64,000 nucleotides of DNA from Rhipicephalus microplus (Eukaryota > Arthropoda > Arachnida > Ixodida > Ixodidae), in NCBI RefSeq assembly GCF_043290135.1, contig NC_134701.1, forward strand, positions 199,788,601 to 199,852,600, in the 5' to 3' direction. This document shows positions 1 through 10,980 of the stretch, in pieces. The translations under genes were made by a program, and so were the position numbers. The number at the start of each line of letters is the position of its first letter. The first letter of the stretch is position 1. Under the pieces are notes generated by a model. The model was not told the origin of the DNA. It did not search any database and saw only the letters and a list, made by a program, of their open reading frames with translations.

Positions 1-665
1 CTCCTAAACGTCAAGCCATCCCTAAGTATGCATGGAAGACTGTCATGACTGCGCTGCAGGTACGGCAGTTGGGCAGAAAGAGAGAGAGAGAAAGAGATGA
101 AGGTAAGGTGAAAGGCAGAGATGTTATCCAGAAGATAAATATCCGAGTTGCTACTCCACTGAGGGGAACGGGTTAGGGGAGGCAGGAAAGTATGGTAAAC
201 ACGTTATAGTGGTCTGTAAGTGAACAGTGCCTTCGATATTGTTGCAATAATAAACTTCATCTTACTCTTATGCCGTAATGCCATTGCAGGGACGCACCTG
301 ATATTGTTACGCGTAACAACCTTTACATTGTTAGAGCGTCAGCACCTTTTGTTCATTTTTAACATCTGTAAGCGCACGTTATGATAAAGCTAAGTGTAAA
401 GAAGGGCAAAGGTCCACACAAAATGCAGCGCGGGATCAGATTCCTCAAGTTTCCAAATCACTCCGGCCCGATTCACAAAAGTTCAGGTAGGAGGAGGGCA
501 GAATGTGCACGTGATGTGAGGCCAAAAAAGGTGCAGCTAGTGCCCCGGTGTGACGTGTGCGTTAACACGGCCGGACTTGAAAGGCAAGACGACGATGAAG
601 GCGCTGGGGCACGTGCGGAAATGTGCGGACGTGCCGAAATTGGGAGTTGCGTGCTGGTGAAGAGA
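1..665. other. Unresolved stretch upstream of LINE tail
   Basis: No family recognised. A GA-rich tract lies near 79-101. The open frame starting at 381 is lysine/arginine-rich and shows no domain. It runs in phase into the LINE remnant at 666, so it is probably the chance upstream extension of that remnant. Confidence 0.4.
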
Positions 666-1260
666 AACATTATAAAAGACTATGTCTACTTAGGGCAGGT
701 AATAACCGCGGAGCCGAACCACGAGATTGAAGTTACTAGAAGAATAAGAATGCGGTAGAGCACATTTGGCAAGCACTCTCAAATTATGACAGGTAGATTG
801 CCGCTATCCCTCAAGAGAAAGGTATATAACAGCTGTATCTTGCCGGTACTGAGCTACGCAGCAGAAACCTGGAGACTTACAAAGAGGGTTCAGCTTAAAT
901 TGAGGACGACGCAGCGAGCAATGGAAAGAAAAATGGTAGGTGTAATCTTAAGAGGCAAGAAGAGAGCAGAGTGGATTAGGGAACAAACGGGGGTTAAGGA
1001 TATCATAGCTGAAATAAAGAAGAAGAAATGGACATGGGCCGGGCATGTAGCACGTAGACAGGATAACCGCTGGTCATTGAGGGTAACTAATTGGATTCCC
1101 AGAGAAGACAAGCGGATTAGGGGGAGACAGAAGGCTAGGTGGGCTGATGAGATTAAGAAGTTCGCGGATATAAATTGCCAGCAGCAAGCACAGGACCGAG
1201 TGGACTGGCGGAACATGGGAGAGACCTTTGTCCTGCAGTGGAAGTAGTCAGGCTGATGAT
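666..1260 (+). pseudogene. RTE-type LINE, 3' end of the reverse-transcriptase ORF
   Basis: The translation is the C-terminal end of an RTE/BovB-like endonuclease-reverse transcriptase. A YLGQ box lies near 690, followed by the thumb-like stretch with LPVLSYAAETW near 840-875. The conserved basic tail with TWAGHVARRQDNRW follows near 1030-1075, and the frame ends at 1247. A TAG stop at 756-758 interrupts the frame where related elements appear to have Trp, so the copy is dead. The catalytic palm (YxDD) is missing, consistent with 5' truncation during target-primed reverse transcription. The 3' end is a short TGATGA-type tandem repeat (1253-1273), typical of RTE elements, which lack poly(A). 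The reading after the stop is otherwise open. Confidence 0.82.
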
Positions 1261-3264
1261 GATGACGATGATAAAGAGAAAAATGAAGAGAAAATGGGGA
1301 GACGGTTCTGGGTTTGACCAGGCCCGATGGTTTGACCTCGCCCGAGTGTCGGCGCTCTGAGAAGGTTTGACCCCGCGTCAACGCTCCATATAGGACGTGG
1401 TTCATGAGTTGGAGCTACGGGCTTCACCTGCCCGCTGATGTACTACGCCTCCAACGCTTCGCTTCGGCAAGGCACCCATTCCTGAACAGCATTTAGAAGC
1501 GGTCGACGACCTCTTCGAAGCGATTCCACGTCGCTCATCTCTTCACATCACCTGGCGCTTTCGACTCTCCGAAGGACGAGCCTCCGTCCGCCGTGATAAA
1601 CACTCGCAAGGACACAGTGCTCCTCTCCTCAAAAGCTTTTTCTTGTTAACTTTGTGAACTCTCTCTGTTGGTTGTGTTTGCGTTGTATGCATGTGTGCTC
1701 GTTTATCCGTGTTTTTGTCAAGTGTCCTGCTAGCAGCCTCGTCGTCATTTGGGGCCGATCGCGCTCCCAGCCATACATACCTTAAGAACCACGCGGTTCT
1801 CATTACAGTGTCACTCAATCACCCGTTGTGTTTCATGTGATTCATGCGTGAAACCGCTGACTACAGCGGCTGTGAGACGGAATCAGTGCATGATAAGTTT
1901 TGCCACATCGTACGTAGCCAACTTCCTGCTTGTCAGACTAGCGCACGGAACTCTGTAATCGTAGTGCAGCTCTCAGTACGACGTTTTTGCCTTTTTGCAA
2001 CGTTTCCGACGATTAGCCGTGATCTACCACAATGTGCACGGAGCCGAATCCACTCCACCCTCTCATACTTTCTCGGACCTGTTCGTGCCCGCCGACTTAG
2101 CAGGCGTCGAGAAACAGCACAATTGTCTTTATATATAGGCTTTCTGCTCGCTACCCCACGAGCCGTACACTAGATTCGACGCTGCTTGGATTGTACAGCG
2201 GACGAGATGCGGAAAACGTCGCTGCTCAGTGCCGGATGGAAAAGCTGGTACGAACCGCGAAGAGAACGGACGATTCAGAGAAAATTGTTATTCTAGTTCG
2301 CGCCAGTGCGCACCAAAGTCCGCGTACCACCTCTGAAGAAAAGTGACGCAGTACTAGAGAAATGAAAGCATGCACGGGCGGATGTCTAGACGGGAGCGAC
2401 ACCGTCCGCCGGCAAGCCTCAATGCACGCAAGACGTGAATCGCAACAAAAACCCCAGCTCTCACACAGGCAATACGCAGCTTCAGGAAAAGTGGGGCATC
2501 TTTCCGGACTACGTGCGGTGCTTTTGCTTTTGCTTTAAGCCAATATTTCATTTAGTTTGTTGTGTGAAGAACACTTGGTTTTTCAGGATATAAGCGTGCA
2601 TCTTGGCGTAGTTTACACAGTATCGGCCATCGCTTCCGAGTTGTATTCAGAAGGCGCGGCTATTAATAGTTACCCAGACACGATGCAGTGTCATAGTGCA
2701 TACCTTATCGAATGTCAGCAGCAGGAAGTTCAAAACGCGCGCCACCGGTGGTGATGTAATGTGTTACGTGCACTCTACAAGGCGAACGAGGCCGTAGCCG
2801 TATAACAACGCGTGCTGGCCACCGATATATACAGCGACTCGATCGCTATCGAGGGCACCTGTTTCGTAACCATGACGTAACGGCCTGAGCAGGAAGGAAG
2901 TAGAAGGAAGTGATCGAGCGCTCCTCCACAGTAACTCGGGATGGCCCCGCGGGGCTGATTCAGCGGCGAGATTTATCGAGAGACGCTTGCGCCGGCCCGT
3001 TCATGTCACGCGGTAATCTGCAAAGTTGCCCCCATGGCCTGAAAGGGCTCGTAGTCAAGTTGGTCGCCTTTCACGCCCCCTATCTGAGGCTGTGGTAATT
3101 ATACGTTCAGTTACAGGACCTTACGAACAACCTGTCGTAAATCTGGACCCACGTGATCCGGCCGGTGATACGAACAATGGCTTCATTGGTACACGAAACA
3201 TTGCGAAGGATGGCTACACCTCCGGTATAACTGTCGGGAAAACATTAAAGTGGTCACAAATTAA
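1261..3264. other. Unresolved 2-kb stretch
   Basis: Several short overlapping ORFs occur (for example 1749-1958 and 1844-2173), but none shows a recognisable domain, signal peptide or repeat. No transposon ends were seen. Confidence 0.4.
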
Positions 3265-3276
3265 GCGCCCAAGTGA

Positions 3277-3544
3277 TTGATTGATATGTGAGGTTTAACG
3301 TCCCAAAACCACCATATGATTATGAGAGATGCCGCAGTGGAGGAGTCCGGAAATTTCGACCACCTGTGGTCCTAAATGTGCACCCAAATCTGAGTACACG
3401 GGCCTACAGCATTTTCACATCCATCTAACATGCAGCCGCCATCGCCAGGATTCGATCCTGCGACCTGCGGGTCAGCAGCCGAGTACCTTAGCCACTAGAC
3501 CACTGCAGGGGGGGGGGGGGGGGGTTACATCGTGGGTGGGGCAC
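3277..3544 (-). mobile_element. Ruka-like tRNA-derived SINE (copy 1) with 12-bp target duplication
   Basis: Family: a tRNA-like head carrying RNA polymerase III box A (TGGTCTAGTGG) and box B (GGTTCGAATCC), a GC-rich body with the marker CATAATCATATGG, and an ATCAAT-type 3' tail. It matches what is known of Ruka in Rhipicephalus. This minus-strand copy is nearly full length and slightly diverged. It is flanked by GCGCCCAAGTGA at 3265-3276 and 3545-3556, a perfect 12-bp target-site duplication. The 5' end of the SINE contains a run of 17 G (3508-3524) absent from the other copies. Confidence 0.93.
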
Positions 3545-3556
3545 GCGCCCAAGTGA

Positions 3557-4397
3557 GTGGGCCCATATTTGCAAGCTGGGATTCTCAGTAAGCTAGAATT
3601 GTTCATAAGAGTGCGCCTTAGTTACAGTAGATTAATAACATGTGCTAATGTGGAATAATGCGCACTAATATGAATGAATCTCTATGGTGTACTGATTAAT
3701 GATAGTGGAATAGTATTCACTTTAAAACTGATTTTCCGATAAGCGAGTTGATGTTTCATATTCCGAGTCTAAAAAAGGTACTATGTCCATTGTGTTGGCA
3801 TTTACGCGCAATGACTGAACTCGTCAGGATTGTCAGTAACATCAGCCCAGAGACAGCAACCTGCAACATGAACTTAATGACGTACGGATACATTTGTTTT
3901 TAGAGCGTTTGTAGTCTTGTTAAGTCTATACATTACATTACCTCGGCGCGATAGGGAAAACGCAAGTAACAGCTGTGACTTAACGGTCCCGCTTATCAGC
4001 TCCTTCTACGCTTCCAAGCCGTAATGCCGTGCTCGGTTGCTGGCCGGCAGCAAAAGAATATTTTTTTCCCATCGAAATGATATATTTGTATACGTTAGAA
4101 ATGATACGTTCCGACACACTGCATTGATGGATTCTTTTGGGCAAATTCCGAACGTTGGCTTATTTCTCTCTTTGAATTTTTCTTGAATGAATGAATGAAT
4201 GATAACGTCACTGTTGTACTAGAGTGGTGCAAACAATAGCGCTAGAAGGCTCACGTATCGAAGGAGTAAGCCTGGTAGATCTAGTGATCGGCCAAGAGCA
4301 GTGCGCTCATCATGTGTGAAGGTACGCGTGTATATATTATAAGTAAATCATGAAGCGTTGCCCGCTCCATATTCATGTCTACGTATGCTCTCGAGCT
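3557..4397. other. Unresolved AT-rich stretch
   Basis: No long ORF and no repeat family recognised. A short TGAA tetranucleotide run occurs near 4183-4202. Confidence 0.4.
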
Positions 4398-4410
4398 CCT
4401 TTTTCTTTTC

Positions 4411-4648
4411 GCCTTGCCGTGGTGGTCTAGTGGCTAAGGTACTCGGCTGCTGACCCGCAGGTCGCGGGATTAAATCCCGGCTGCGGCGGCTGCATTGCCG
4501 ATGGAGGCGGAAATGCTGTAGGCCCGTGTGCTCAGATTTGGGTGCACGTTAAAGAACTCCAGGTGGTCGAAATTTCCGGAGCCTTCAACTACGACGTCTC
4601 GTAATCATATGGTGGTTTCGGGATGTTAAACCCCACATATCAATCAAT
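4411..4648 (+). mobile_element. Ruka-like SINE (copy 2), full length
   Basis: The copy runs from the head, with box A at about 4422-4432, through to an ATCAATCAAT tail. Box B is slightly mutated (GGATTAAATCC). The target-site duplication CCTTTTTCTTTTC / CCTTTCTCTTTTC lies at 4398-4410 and 4649-4661 (13 bp, one mismatch). Confidence 0.95.
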
Positions 4649-4661
4649 CCTTTCTCTTTTC

Positions 4662-5179
4662 AGTTATTTTGCTTATTTGCGCATGTTTGTTCCGTTAATA
4701 CTTTTTTGCGGGTCATTGCGGCTACTTACTGATGAGCACATTTGAATGTGTTCCTGCCACAATACATAAACTGAGCTCATCGATTTGAAATACAACACAT
4801 GTAACAGAACGTAAAACTGCATGGGAAGGGCGATGACCGAGTGCAAAGATAGTTATGTCGTAAGCAGTGGTTGTCTCTGTCGCCGAACCTCCCAGTTGTG
4901 AGTGCTGTTCCATGCGGAGCTCTGCCATCGAGCGTTTTGAGTTCCTCGCATTCCACAGAACCCCATATGCTGTGTTGAGAATGCTTCCCCGTCCCCCCGT
5001 GAGGGCTGCTTGCGGTGCTGTTCCGAAAAGGGCGTGCACTTTTTCGCACTTCAATAAAGATTTTTGCCTGCCTGGGACCATTGGTTGTGAAAGCCATTTC
5101 CTTGATTTAAAAAAACCAGTTGGTCGTTATGGCTCGTTCGTGTTTGTTGCCACCTCTAGTATAGAAGATGAATCGATGC
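4662..5179. other. Unresolved, with a possible retroposed 3' end
   Basis: An AATAAA signal followed by a GCCTGCCTGG-like tail lies near 5052-5078, which may mark the 3' end of a retroposed sequence on the plus strand. The frame 4867-5331 has no recognisable domain. Confidence 0.3.
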
Positions 5180-5470
5180 GAAAAATTGTTGTAAGTCCTG
5201 AGGTGCACAACTCAACGCGCAGCGGGCCTCTCCCACGTTGTGACAGTCAGGTCAAGCCCGATCACCGCATCGTGGGCCCCCTGGACAGCCCACAATTGAT
5301 CCGCGACATCGGTGCTGTTGGCAGCGGATAGCCACTTGCCTTCATTGGATTGGTCTGTGCCCCGTAACGAGGAGCAACGCCAGAGCATGTGATCTAGGCT
5401 AACGAATTCAGTGCTCTAGCTGCCGGAGCTATTGGATAAATGGCGTTGTGCGCCGTAGCCGATGATGACG
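5180..5470 (-). pseudogene. LINE ORF2 C-terminal tail (jockey/I-like), 5'-truncated
   Basis: On the minus strand the frame ends with DVADQLWAVQGA then DLTVTTWERPAAR and stop. This is the same tail seen on the plus strand at 40470-40775 (VADQLWAVQRAQDA, GLTVPTW, PAAR, stop). Upstream zinc-knuckle and polymerase sequence is absent, so only the last part of the ORF and the 3' UTR survive. It is one of several 5'-truncated copies of related families in the window. Confidence 0.75.
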
Positions 5471-6080
5471 ATGATGCTTATGACGATGAAGAACAAGCGT
5501 GTTCTTTACCACACATTCTCTTTCTACCATCACGGCACAGTACATGCAAGGTACCCACTACACGTCATTGCGATGACGATGATGACCACTGACAATGACT
5601 GACTTGCGCCACGCTCTACGATGCATTTCGTATGACTGGAAACAACCAACAATCACCAGATAAACGTTTCCAGACCTCGTCGTTGTCCACTTCAGGCTAG
5701 ATGCGATGTCATAAAGTAGTAATAATACAGGCAAAACAAAATTGCCAACGCAACACAACATACCAGTTATGACGAATAAACATTGCACACAACCGTACAC
5801 CGCTTGACACTCATTTAGATGTCATTTACGTGACACTCATTTACAGTCAATCTCACGGGTGATTTGCGGTAACACCGAACGATCCCACTGATTTGCCAAC
5901 TGGTCGTTCACCTTGTAGATATGCCGTCATTTTACAGCGAAGACTGTTATGACATCACAACTCGGGTCATGCACAGTTGTCCGCCGCCGCCGTGGCTGCT
6001 GCCGCCGCCGGTGTCCATAACTACATAGCGCGAAGTTAGAAAAGAAATCACAGCATATACATGAGGTGAAAGATGACGTG
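5471..6080. other. Unresolved
   Basis: Nothing recognised apart from short GATGAC-rich patches at 5461-5490 and 5570-5585, and a twice-repeated TGACACTCATTTA near 5806 and 5832. Confidence 0.35.
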
Positions 6081-6310
6081 TGGGGCGAAGCGGACGGACG
6101 GATGGATGGATGCACGAACGGACGCATGGACGGATGGACGCACGGAAGCACGGGAGGACTGATACACGAACGCACTACCGCACGCACGGACGGACGCATG
6201 GACCGATGGACGCACGTACGGACGGACGCACAGATGGATAGACGCACGGAGTAACGAAAGGACTGATGAACACACGCACGGATAGACACATGGATGGACG
6301 CTTCGCCCCA
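6081..6310. repeat. Degenerate GGAC/GGAT/GCAC tetranucleotide array bracketed by inverted repeats
   Basis: About 210 bp of degenerate 4-bp units lie between TGGGGCGAAGCG (6081-6092) and its perfect inverse CGCTTCGCCCCA (6299-6310). The flanking motif GCTTCGCCCCACTC recurs beside similar arrays near 21440 and 21615. The apparent ORFs rich in Arg/Asp or Ser/Val/Arg here are translations of the array and are not genes. Confidence 0.85.
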
Positions 6311-6402
6311 CTCAGCACCATTCCCTCCATGAATAGGATGTGGCACCGTTTTTATGGACATGCAATGCATTGCCACTGGCTACAACGACTAGGACGACTA
6401 CG

Positions 6403-6497
6403 ATTGATATAATATGTGGGGTTTAACGTCCAAAAACCACCATATGATTATGAGAGACGCCGCATTGGAGGGCTCCGGAAATTTCGACCACCTGGCG
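6403..6497 (-). mobile_element. Ruka-like SINE fragment (3' half)
   Basis: Contains the tail-proximal body (GTTTAACGTC, CCATATGATTATGAGAGACG, AAATTTCGACCACCTGG) and stops abruptly near 6497, losing the tRNA head. No target duplication was found. Confidence 0.88.
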
Positions 6498-6689
6498 TAC
6501 TACGGGTGGCTACGACGGACGCTGCGAGCACCCCAACGCCACCGATGAGACGCGAGCCAAAGAAGCCGAGCGCAAGAGTCTTCAACGCGCCCGCCACTCT
6601 ACTTCACCATCGTGAGAAACAGGGGTGGCTGCCATACGATGGACGCAGAACTAACCCTCACCCTTAAGAGCTTCGCCCCTAAAACCTAG

Positions 6690-7265
6690 CCCTAATTACA
6701 CAGTGGGGCGCGAACCGGGTCCAATGGGTGCCAAACCATTATTCTACCACTGTGCTACGCCGGTGCTTGCGAATTGTTGGCAAACTTGCCTTACGCAGGC
6801 TTGACGTCGGGAAGGCAATTGCGTTAATACGACTTATAAAGCGTTTTAAAACAGCGAAAGAGCAACCAGTCGTCGCAGAATGCGAACAGCGTAGCGAGTG
6901 GGCCGTCCAATGCTTCAACTCATTACAGAAGCTTGTTCTTGTTCCCCTATTTACTGTGGCGCATACCCACTTCAGCCATAATTCCTCATCGTCGTCAGTC
7001 ACTGCATGAACAATTGGCACAAAATTCCTTGCAAGTGTTTTGCGGATACTAGGCTTCTCAGAAGAATTGCAAAAATAGCATAACGAATGCTGGCCTACTA
7101 CCCTAAAATTTTCATTATTAATGCCGTAGTGGACATCAAGCAAGTGTGCTTGCCGCAGTTACCCAATGAGTGTTTTAAAAAGGCTCCGAAATGCCACTTT
7201 TCTGGCTTTCACTGTGACTGTGCTGCGCCTTCCGTGCAGTCCTGGCATTTTTTAAAATTTTTTTT
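6690..7265 (-). mobile_element. tRNA-Gly-module interspersed family, copy A
   Basis: Read on the minus strand, a roughly 500-bp body is followed by a tRNA-like module at about 6700-6760: box A-like TAGCACAGTGGTAGAAT and box B-like GGTTCGCGCCC, resembling tRNA-Gly. The body shares blocks with copies at 32930-33400 (+), 35678-36095 (-) and 47335-47890 (-). The shared blocks include AGCCATAATTCCTCATCGTC near 6973 and the segment at 7190-7255 that matches 47820-47880. The minus-strand ORF 6739-7143 has no known domain and is probably not a gene. Confidence 0.6.
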
Positions 7266-9349
7266 ATTACTTATTTTCCTGACAACAATATTTTTTCCCA
7301 TCTATTAGTATTGTTGAGTCCCGCAGTTTGTTTATCCCAGTGTCTCCTGAAACACACATGCTATGGTTTCACTGGTGCATAGCTGGAACACGATGAAGGA
7401 GCTCTTGCATGGGTTCATATGGATTACTAGGTTATATCATGGAGCCGGTGAGGATAAGAAATCAGCCTAAAATTGTGTGTCTGCGGCTACGTCATTTTAC
7501 TTGGGGGTTACTGAAGAAGAATCTCAGCAACTCGTAAGAACTATCCTGCCTCAATTTTGGCCATAACGATGCATACGTCCTGGATATCAGTGTAGTGCGA
7601 AGAAGAGTGAGTCACCGAGACTGTAGCCTATTTACTTACGTCCTGCCGTACGCAGCTTCTATGAATTGTGCATTGCGTAAACGCTCAACCCTTTTTTCAG
7701 TTACTAGTTTTTCGTATCCTAAAATGTTCCCTAGGCACTCTCGCACCTCCTCTAATCATACGCTTGTAACACGCTGCACAGTGCTATTTCGTTGCTCTGT
7801 AGCTCTTAAAAACCCATAACTCAACCATACAATCAAACAGCAGTCAAAAGCGCAGAGGCCGCGGAGAAGCCGGAAGTTTCCGTATCCGGAACTCAGGGCC
7901 CGGGCTGCCAATTGGCGCGTATTAAGGTTTTGATCGGTCGAGCGGAAACACCGAGTAGCGTGTGTAACCGGAAATGGAAGACCGCCAATCAAAATCCAGC
8001 TCCTCTCGCGTTTCTCCAACGCAGTCTCCATAAGCACGGCGATGCGGGGCAGAACGCTAAGTTCCATTTATACACGAGGGCGTATAATAGCGACACGCTG
8101 ATGTGCGCACGCTGGCATTCCTCAAGGCCGTTAAGCCGTCATTCCAGAATGTATTGTAGCTCGCGTAAGGGGTGCCAGATTTCATGAGTTCACTCAGAAG
8201 ACACACGTGGACGTTGCGTGCACCTAAGTGCCGCTCTCTCTTGCTTCCTTTTCCAGGACGAGCAACTTATAACTGCATAAGCGTCTAAACGGCAGTTAAA
8301 CGCAGGGAACCTTCACATTGGTGTCACACCCGCCACTTTGAAGCAGCGCTTACTGGGTGGGCTCTAGCAGATGCAGGAAGAGATTGCCAAAACAAAAAGT
8401 AAGGAGTTGAAAATAGGTATCGCGAGGAGTAACTCATAATAAGGACTAGTCAGAAGACGCAAAGAGAGACTGTCTTTGGTTCTTTCTACGGCCTTCGAGA
8501 CGTTTCACACTCTGAATGGTGAAACGAACGGCACTTGTCGTTACAGCTTCAAACCCTGATCAGCCTTGACAAGACCTCGCAGTCGTAGTGGTCCAGCGTA
8601 AGTGTCTTTACGGTCGAATGCAAGGTCGCCATAAATTGTGCACTGTCGAAGACCTTTTTGTACAAACGGTCGAAACAAACAAGCGAAATAGCACTATCAT
8701 AATCAAGAGACCGCTTGCGGCCATGAACGCGTGGACGACAAATTAGCTTTATACGGAGAATGACTGCACCCTTCACGCTTACGTGGCACGTGCGCGAGGA
8801 GAGTCAAGGGCCCCTGACCCGCTTCGATGTCGGCCTACGTATGCCTTCGCGGCTTTGATTTTGGACCTGCTTCACAAAAAAACCAGAACGTTGTTAAGGG
8901 CGTGAAAGAAACTTATTGTTGAGACCTGTCGCCAATGTACGTGTTTCTGGCAGCTGTTGCTAAAATAATGAGTCTCCCCCCCCCCCTCAGATTTCGGCCT
9001 CCGTGCTGCGTAATGAATAATGAGAAAAGCGCACGGCTCCTGCCCCCCCCCCCCCCCATTTTACCTTCTCTGCTTCCTTCTTTTCCACTAACCAACCACC
9101 CCTCTCTCTTTTAATATCTAGGGTTAGCTTATTAGTGACAACGCGGAGAGCTTGGCGCAGAGTGAGATTTTATGCAATTTTATTGCGCGGTGATCACTGC
9201 ATGACACGTGATGTGAAAGATTATGAATTAATGCGAAATCATTTTACGATGCATATAGCTAGCAATATATATGCAGCACTCAAGCTGATGGCAAGTGCCA
9301 ACTAACACTTATTCCAAGACACTGCTACACCACCGAATCTACCTAGACA
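7266..9349. other. Unresolved 2-kb stretch
   Basis: Contains homopolymer C runs at 8976-8986 (11) and 9043-9057 (15). Short ORFs show no domain. No SINE or transposon ends were recognised. Confidence 0.4.
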
Positions 9350-9770
9350 GATAGAGAAAAAGAGAGAGATTTTATTAAAGAACTGGAGATATTTGTCTTG
9401 CTTTTCGCCTGACATGCTACTCCAGGCGCTGGATGGCGATTATGAAATATATAGTGATAAACACATAACGCATACAGCCATTCGCGTAAACCGCTCTATT
9501 TACACTATTTATCCACATATCAACCAATCAATTACACTATTTAGAATGCTTCATTCAGGCTTGTGGCCCGCAAGAAAGTCAGCAGCGCTTTTGTGGCGTC
9601 TAAGCTACTGGAGCTGCTCTGCCATGGGCCGAATATATGTCAACTCGAAGTTCGAGTCCAAACGGCGATTTGAGGCCACCTTCAGAGATCAGCCGGAGAT
9701 CTATTATGTCGACACAAATGCAACAACGCTTAAGTATATGCTCTGGGAATTAGAGGCTTAAGTGAAAAGG
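9350..9770 (-). mobile_element. LINE-type 3' end (family shared with 59925-60235)
   Basis: On the minus strand an AATAAA signal (9371-9376 region) precedes a CTCTCTCTTTT-rich end. The sequence parallels 59925-60235: CTGGAGAT, TCGCCTG/TCGCGTG, ATATATA and CAAGAAAGTCA blocks appear in the same order. The ORF at 9393 is antisense to this and is not supported. Confidence 0.5.
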
Positions 9771-10019
9771 TGTCAATCCCGCTGCTCTATCAGCGACCAT
9801 GGGAACTCTCCCTGTGCAGGTGAGCTGACCAGTACACTGCAGTCAGTACAGCATGCCCTTGAAGCGGCGAACATGGAACCTGGCGGTTCGACATGTCAGA
9901 CCGTGGATCGTTAATACAGGTATACAGGAGGATCAACAAAAGTTTAACCATCCATAGCTAGCCATTACTGGTTAGAATATGTAACTGAGTAAACAAGCTC
10001 ACAAGAAAGAGAGTGAAGA

Positions 10020-10560
10020 AAAATAGGAAAAGTAGGGAGCTAAGTTAACTCAATTATATCCTGTTTACTACCCTACGCATGGGGAAGGAAATAAAGGGTA
10101 AAAAAGAGAGAAAGCGACACACTTCGCAACACAGTGCAGCGTACCACAAGCGGTCGCGCAATTCTTTTGCTTTCAAGTACTGCAGGATGGCTTCTGTGGA
10201 TTCTTTTCAGGGTCGACATGCTGTGAGGCCAGTCTCCCAAGATCGTTCCGTCTGCAAAAAACCGATCATCTAGTCTCCTGAAGGCACGTTGGAGAGTCCG
10301 GCGATTTTGTTTAAATTGGGGAAACGGCAGAGGAGATGATCATAAAAACTGGTTCCAAATCTGCACGTTACACCGCAAATGTCGTCGAAAGAGACGATAG
10401 TCTTACGTCTGGAGAAAGGGAACAAAACGTTTATTTGATGTTCTGTGCAAGAAAATCGGTGAATAGTATTCTGGAGGCGCTGCGTTAGAGTGCCTTGAGC
10501 GTGTAGCGGAGGCGAACGAGCGCATCGAGGCACGTTAGACACAAGCGCCATCTGGCAGTT
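10020..10560 (-). pseudogene. LINE ORF2 C-terminus with decayed zinc knuckle
   Basis: The minus-strand translation contains DHLLCRFPNLNK (near 10300-10335). After a frame change it contains RRLDDR, ILGDWPH and a leucine/arginine tail (near 10100-10290). This is the usual end of I/CR1-type LINE polymerases in arthropods (HLLxxCP followed by LGPWP). Frameshifts and lost cysteines show it is dead. The polypyrimidine 3' UTR lies toward 10020. Confidence 0.65.
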
Positions 10561-10591
10561 ATCTTCGAAAACTAAGGCGTGCAGCTTGCGG

Positions 10592-10876
10592 AAAAATTCC
10601 CAAGCATTTCCCCGAGGGTGAACATGGTTAAGTGCGAATGCACGGGGTGATGCTATGAGGGGTATTTATTAATTCGCACTATTATATTTATTAATCACAC
10701 TATGGTGCCTTTATGGTGTAATGGTTCCTGGGAATCGCAATTTGATCACACGGGGGAGTTTACGTTAACTCACTGGCGAATGCCAACGGATTTTAACTTT
10801 ACTCCCCCTCATAGCATTACCCCGTGCATTCGCACTTAACCATATTCACCCTCGGGGAAATGCTTGGGAGTTTTAT
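10592..10876. mobile_element. MITE with about 70-bp terminal inverted repeats
   Basis: The left arm 10592-10662 and right arm 10804-10874 are inverted copies with only about four mismatches. Both contain CCCAAGCATTTCCCCGAGGG and GTGCGAATGCACGGGGT (right arm inverted). The central 140 bp is AT-rich with no ORF. No certain target duplication. The superfamily is not identifiable without a transposase. Confidence 0.85.
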
Positions 10877-10980
10877 TACTGATGATGGTGATTAAAGTGT
10901 AATTAATGAATTTAAGCGTTGTTTGTCATGAAGCATTTGTACACAGATACATTATATACGAAGTATTATTTATTTACACT

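Noticed and set aside
5927..6376. Arg/Ser/Val-rich ORFs over the GGAC array (also 19855-20192 and 21105-21574)
   Set aside because: All frames are open because of the 4-bp unit; there is no sign of coding selection.
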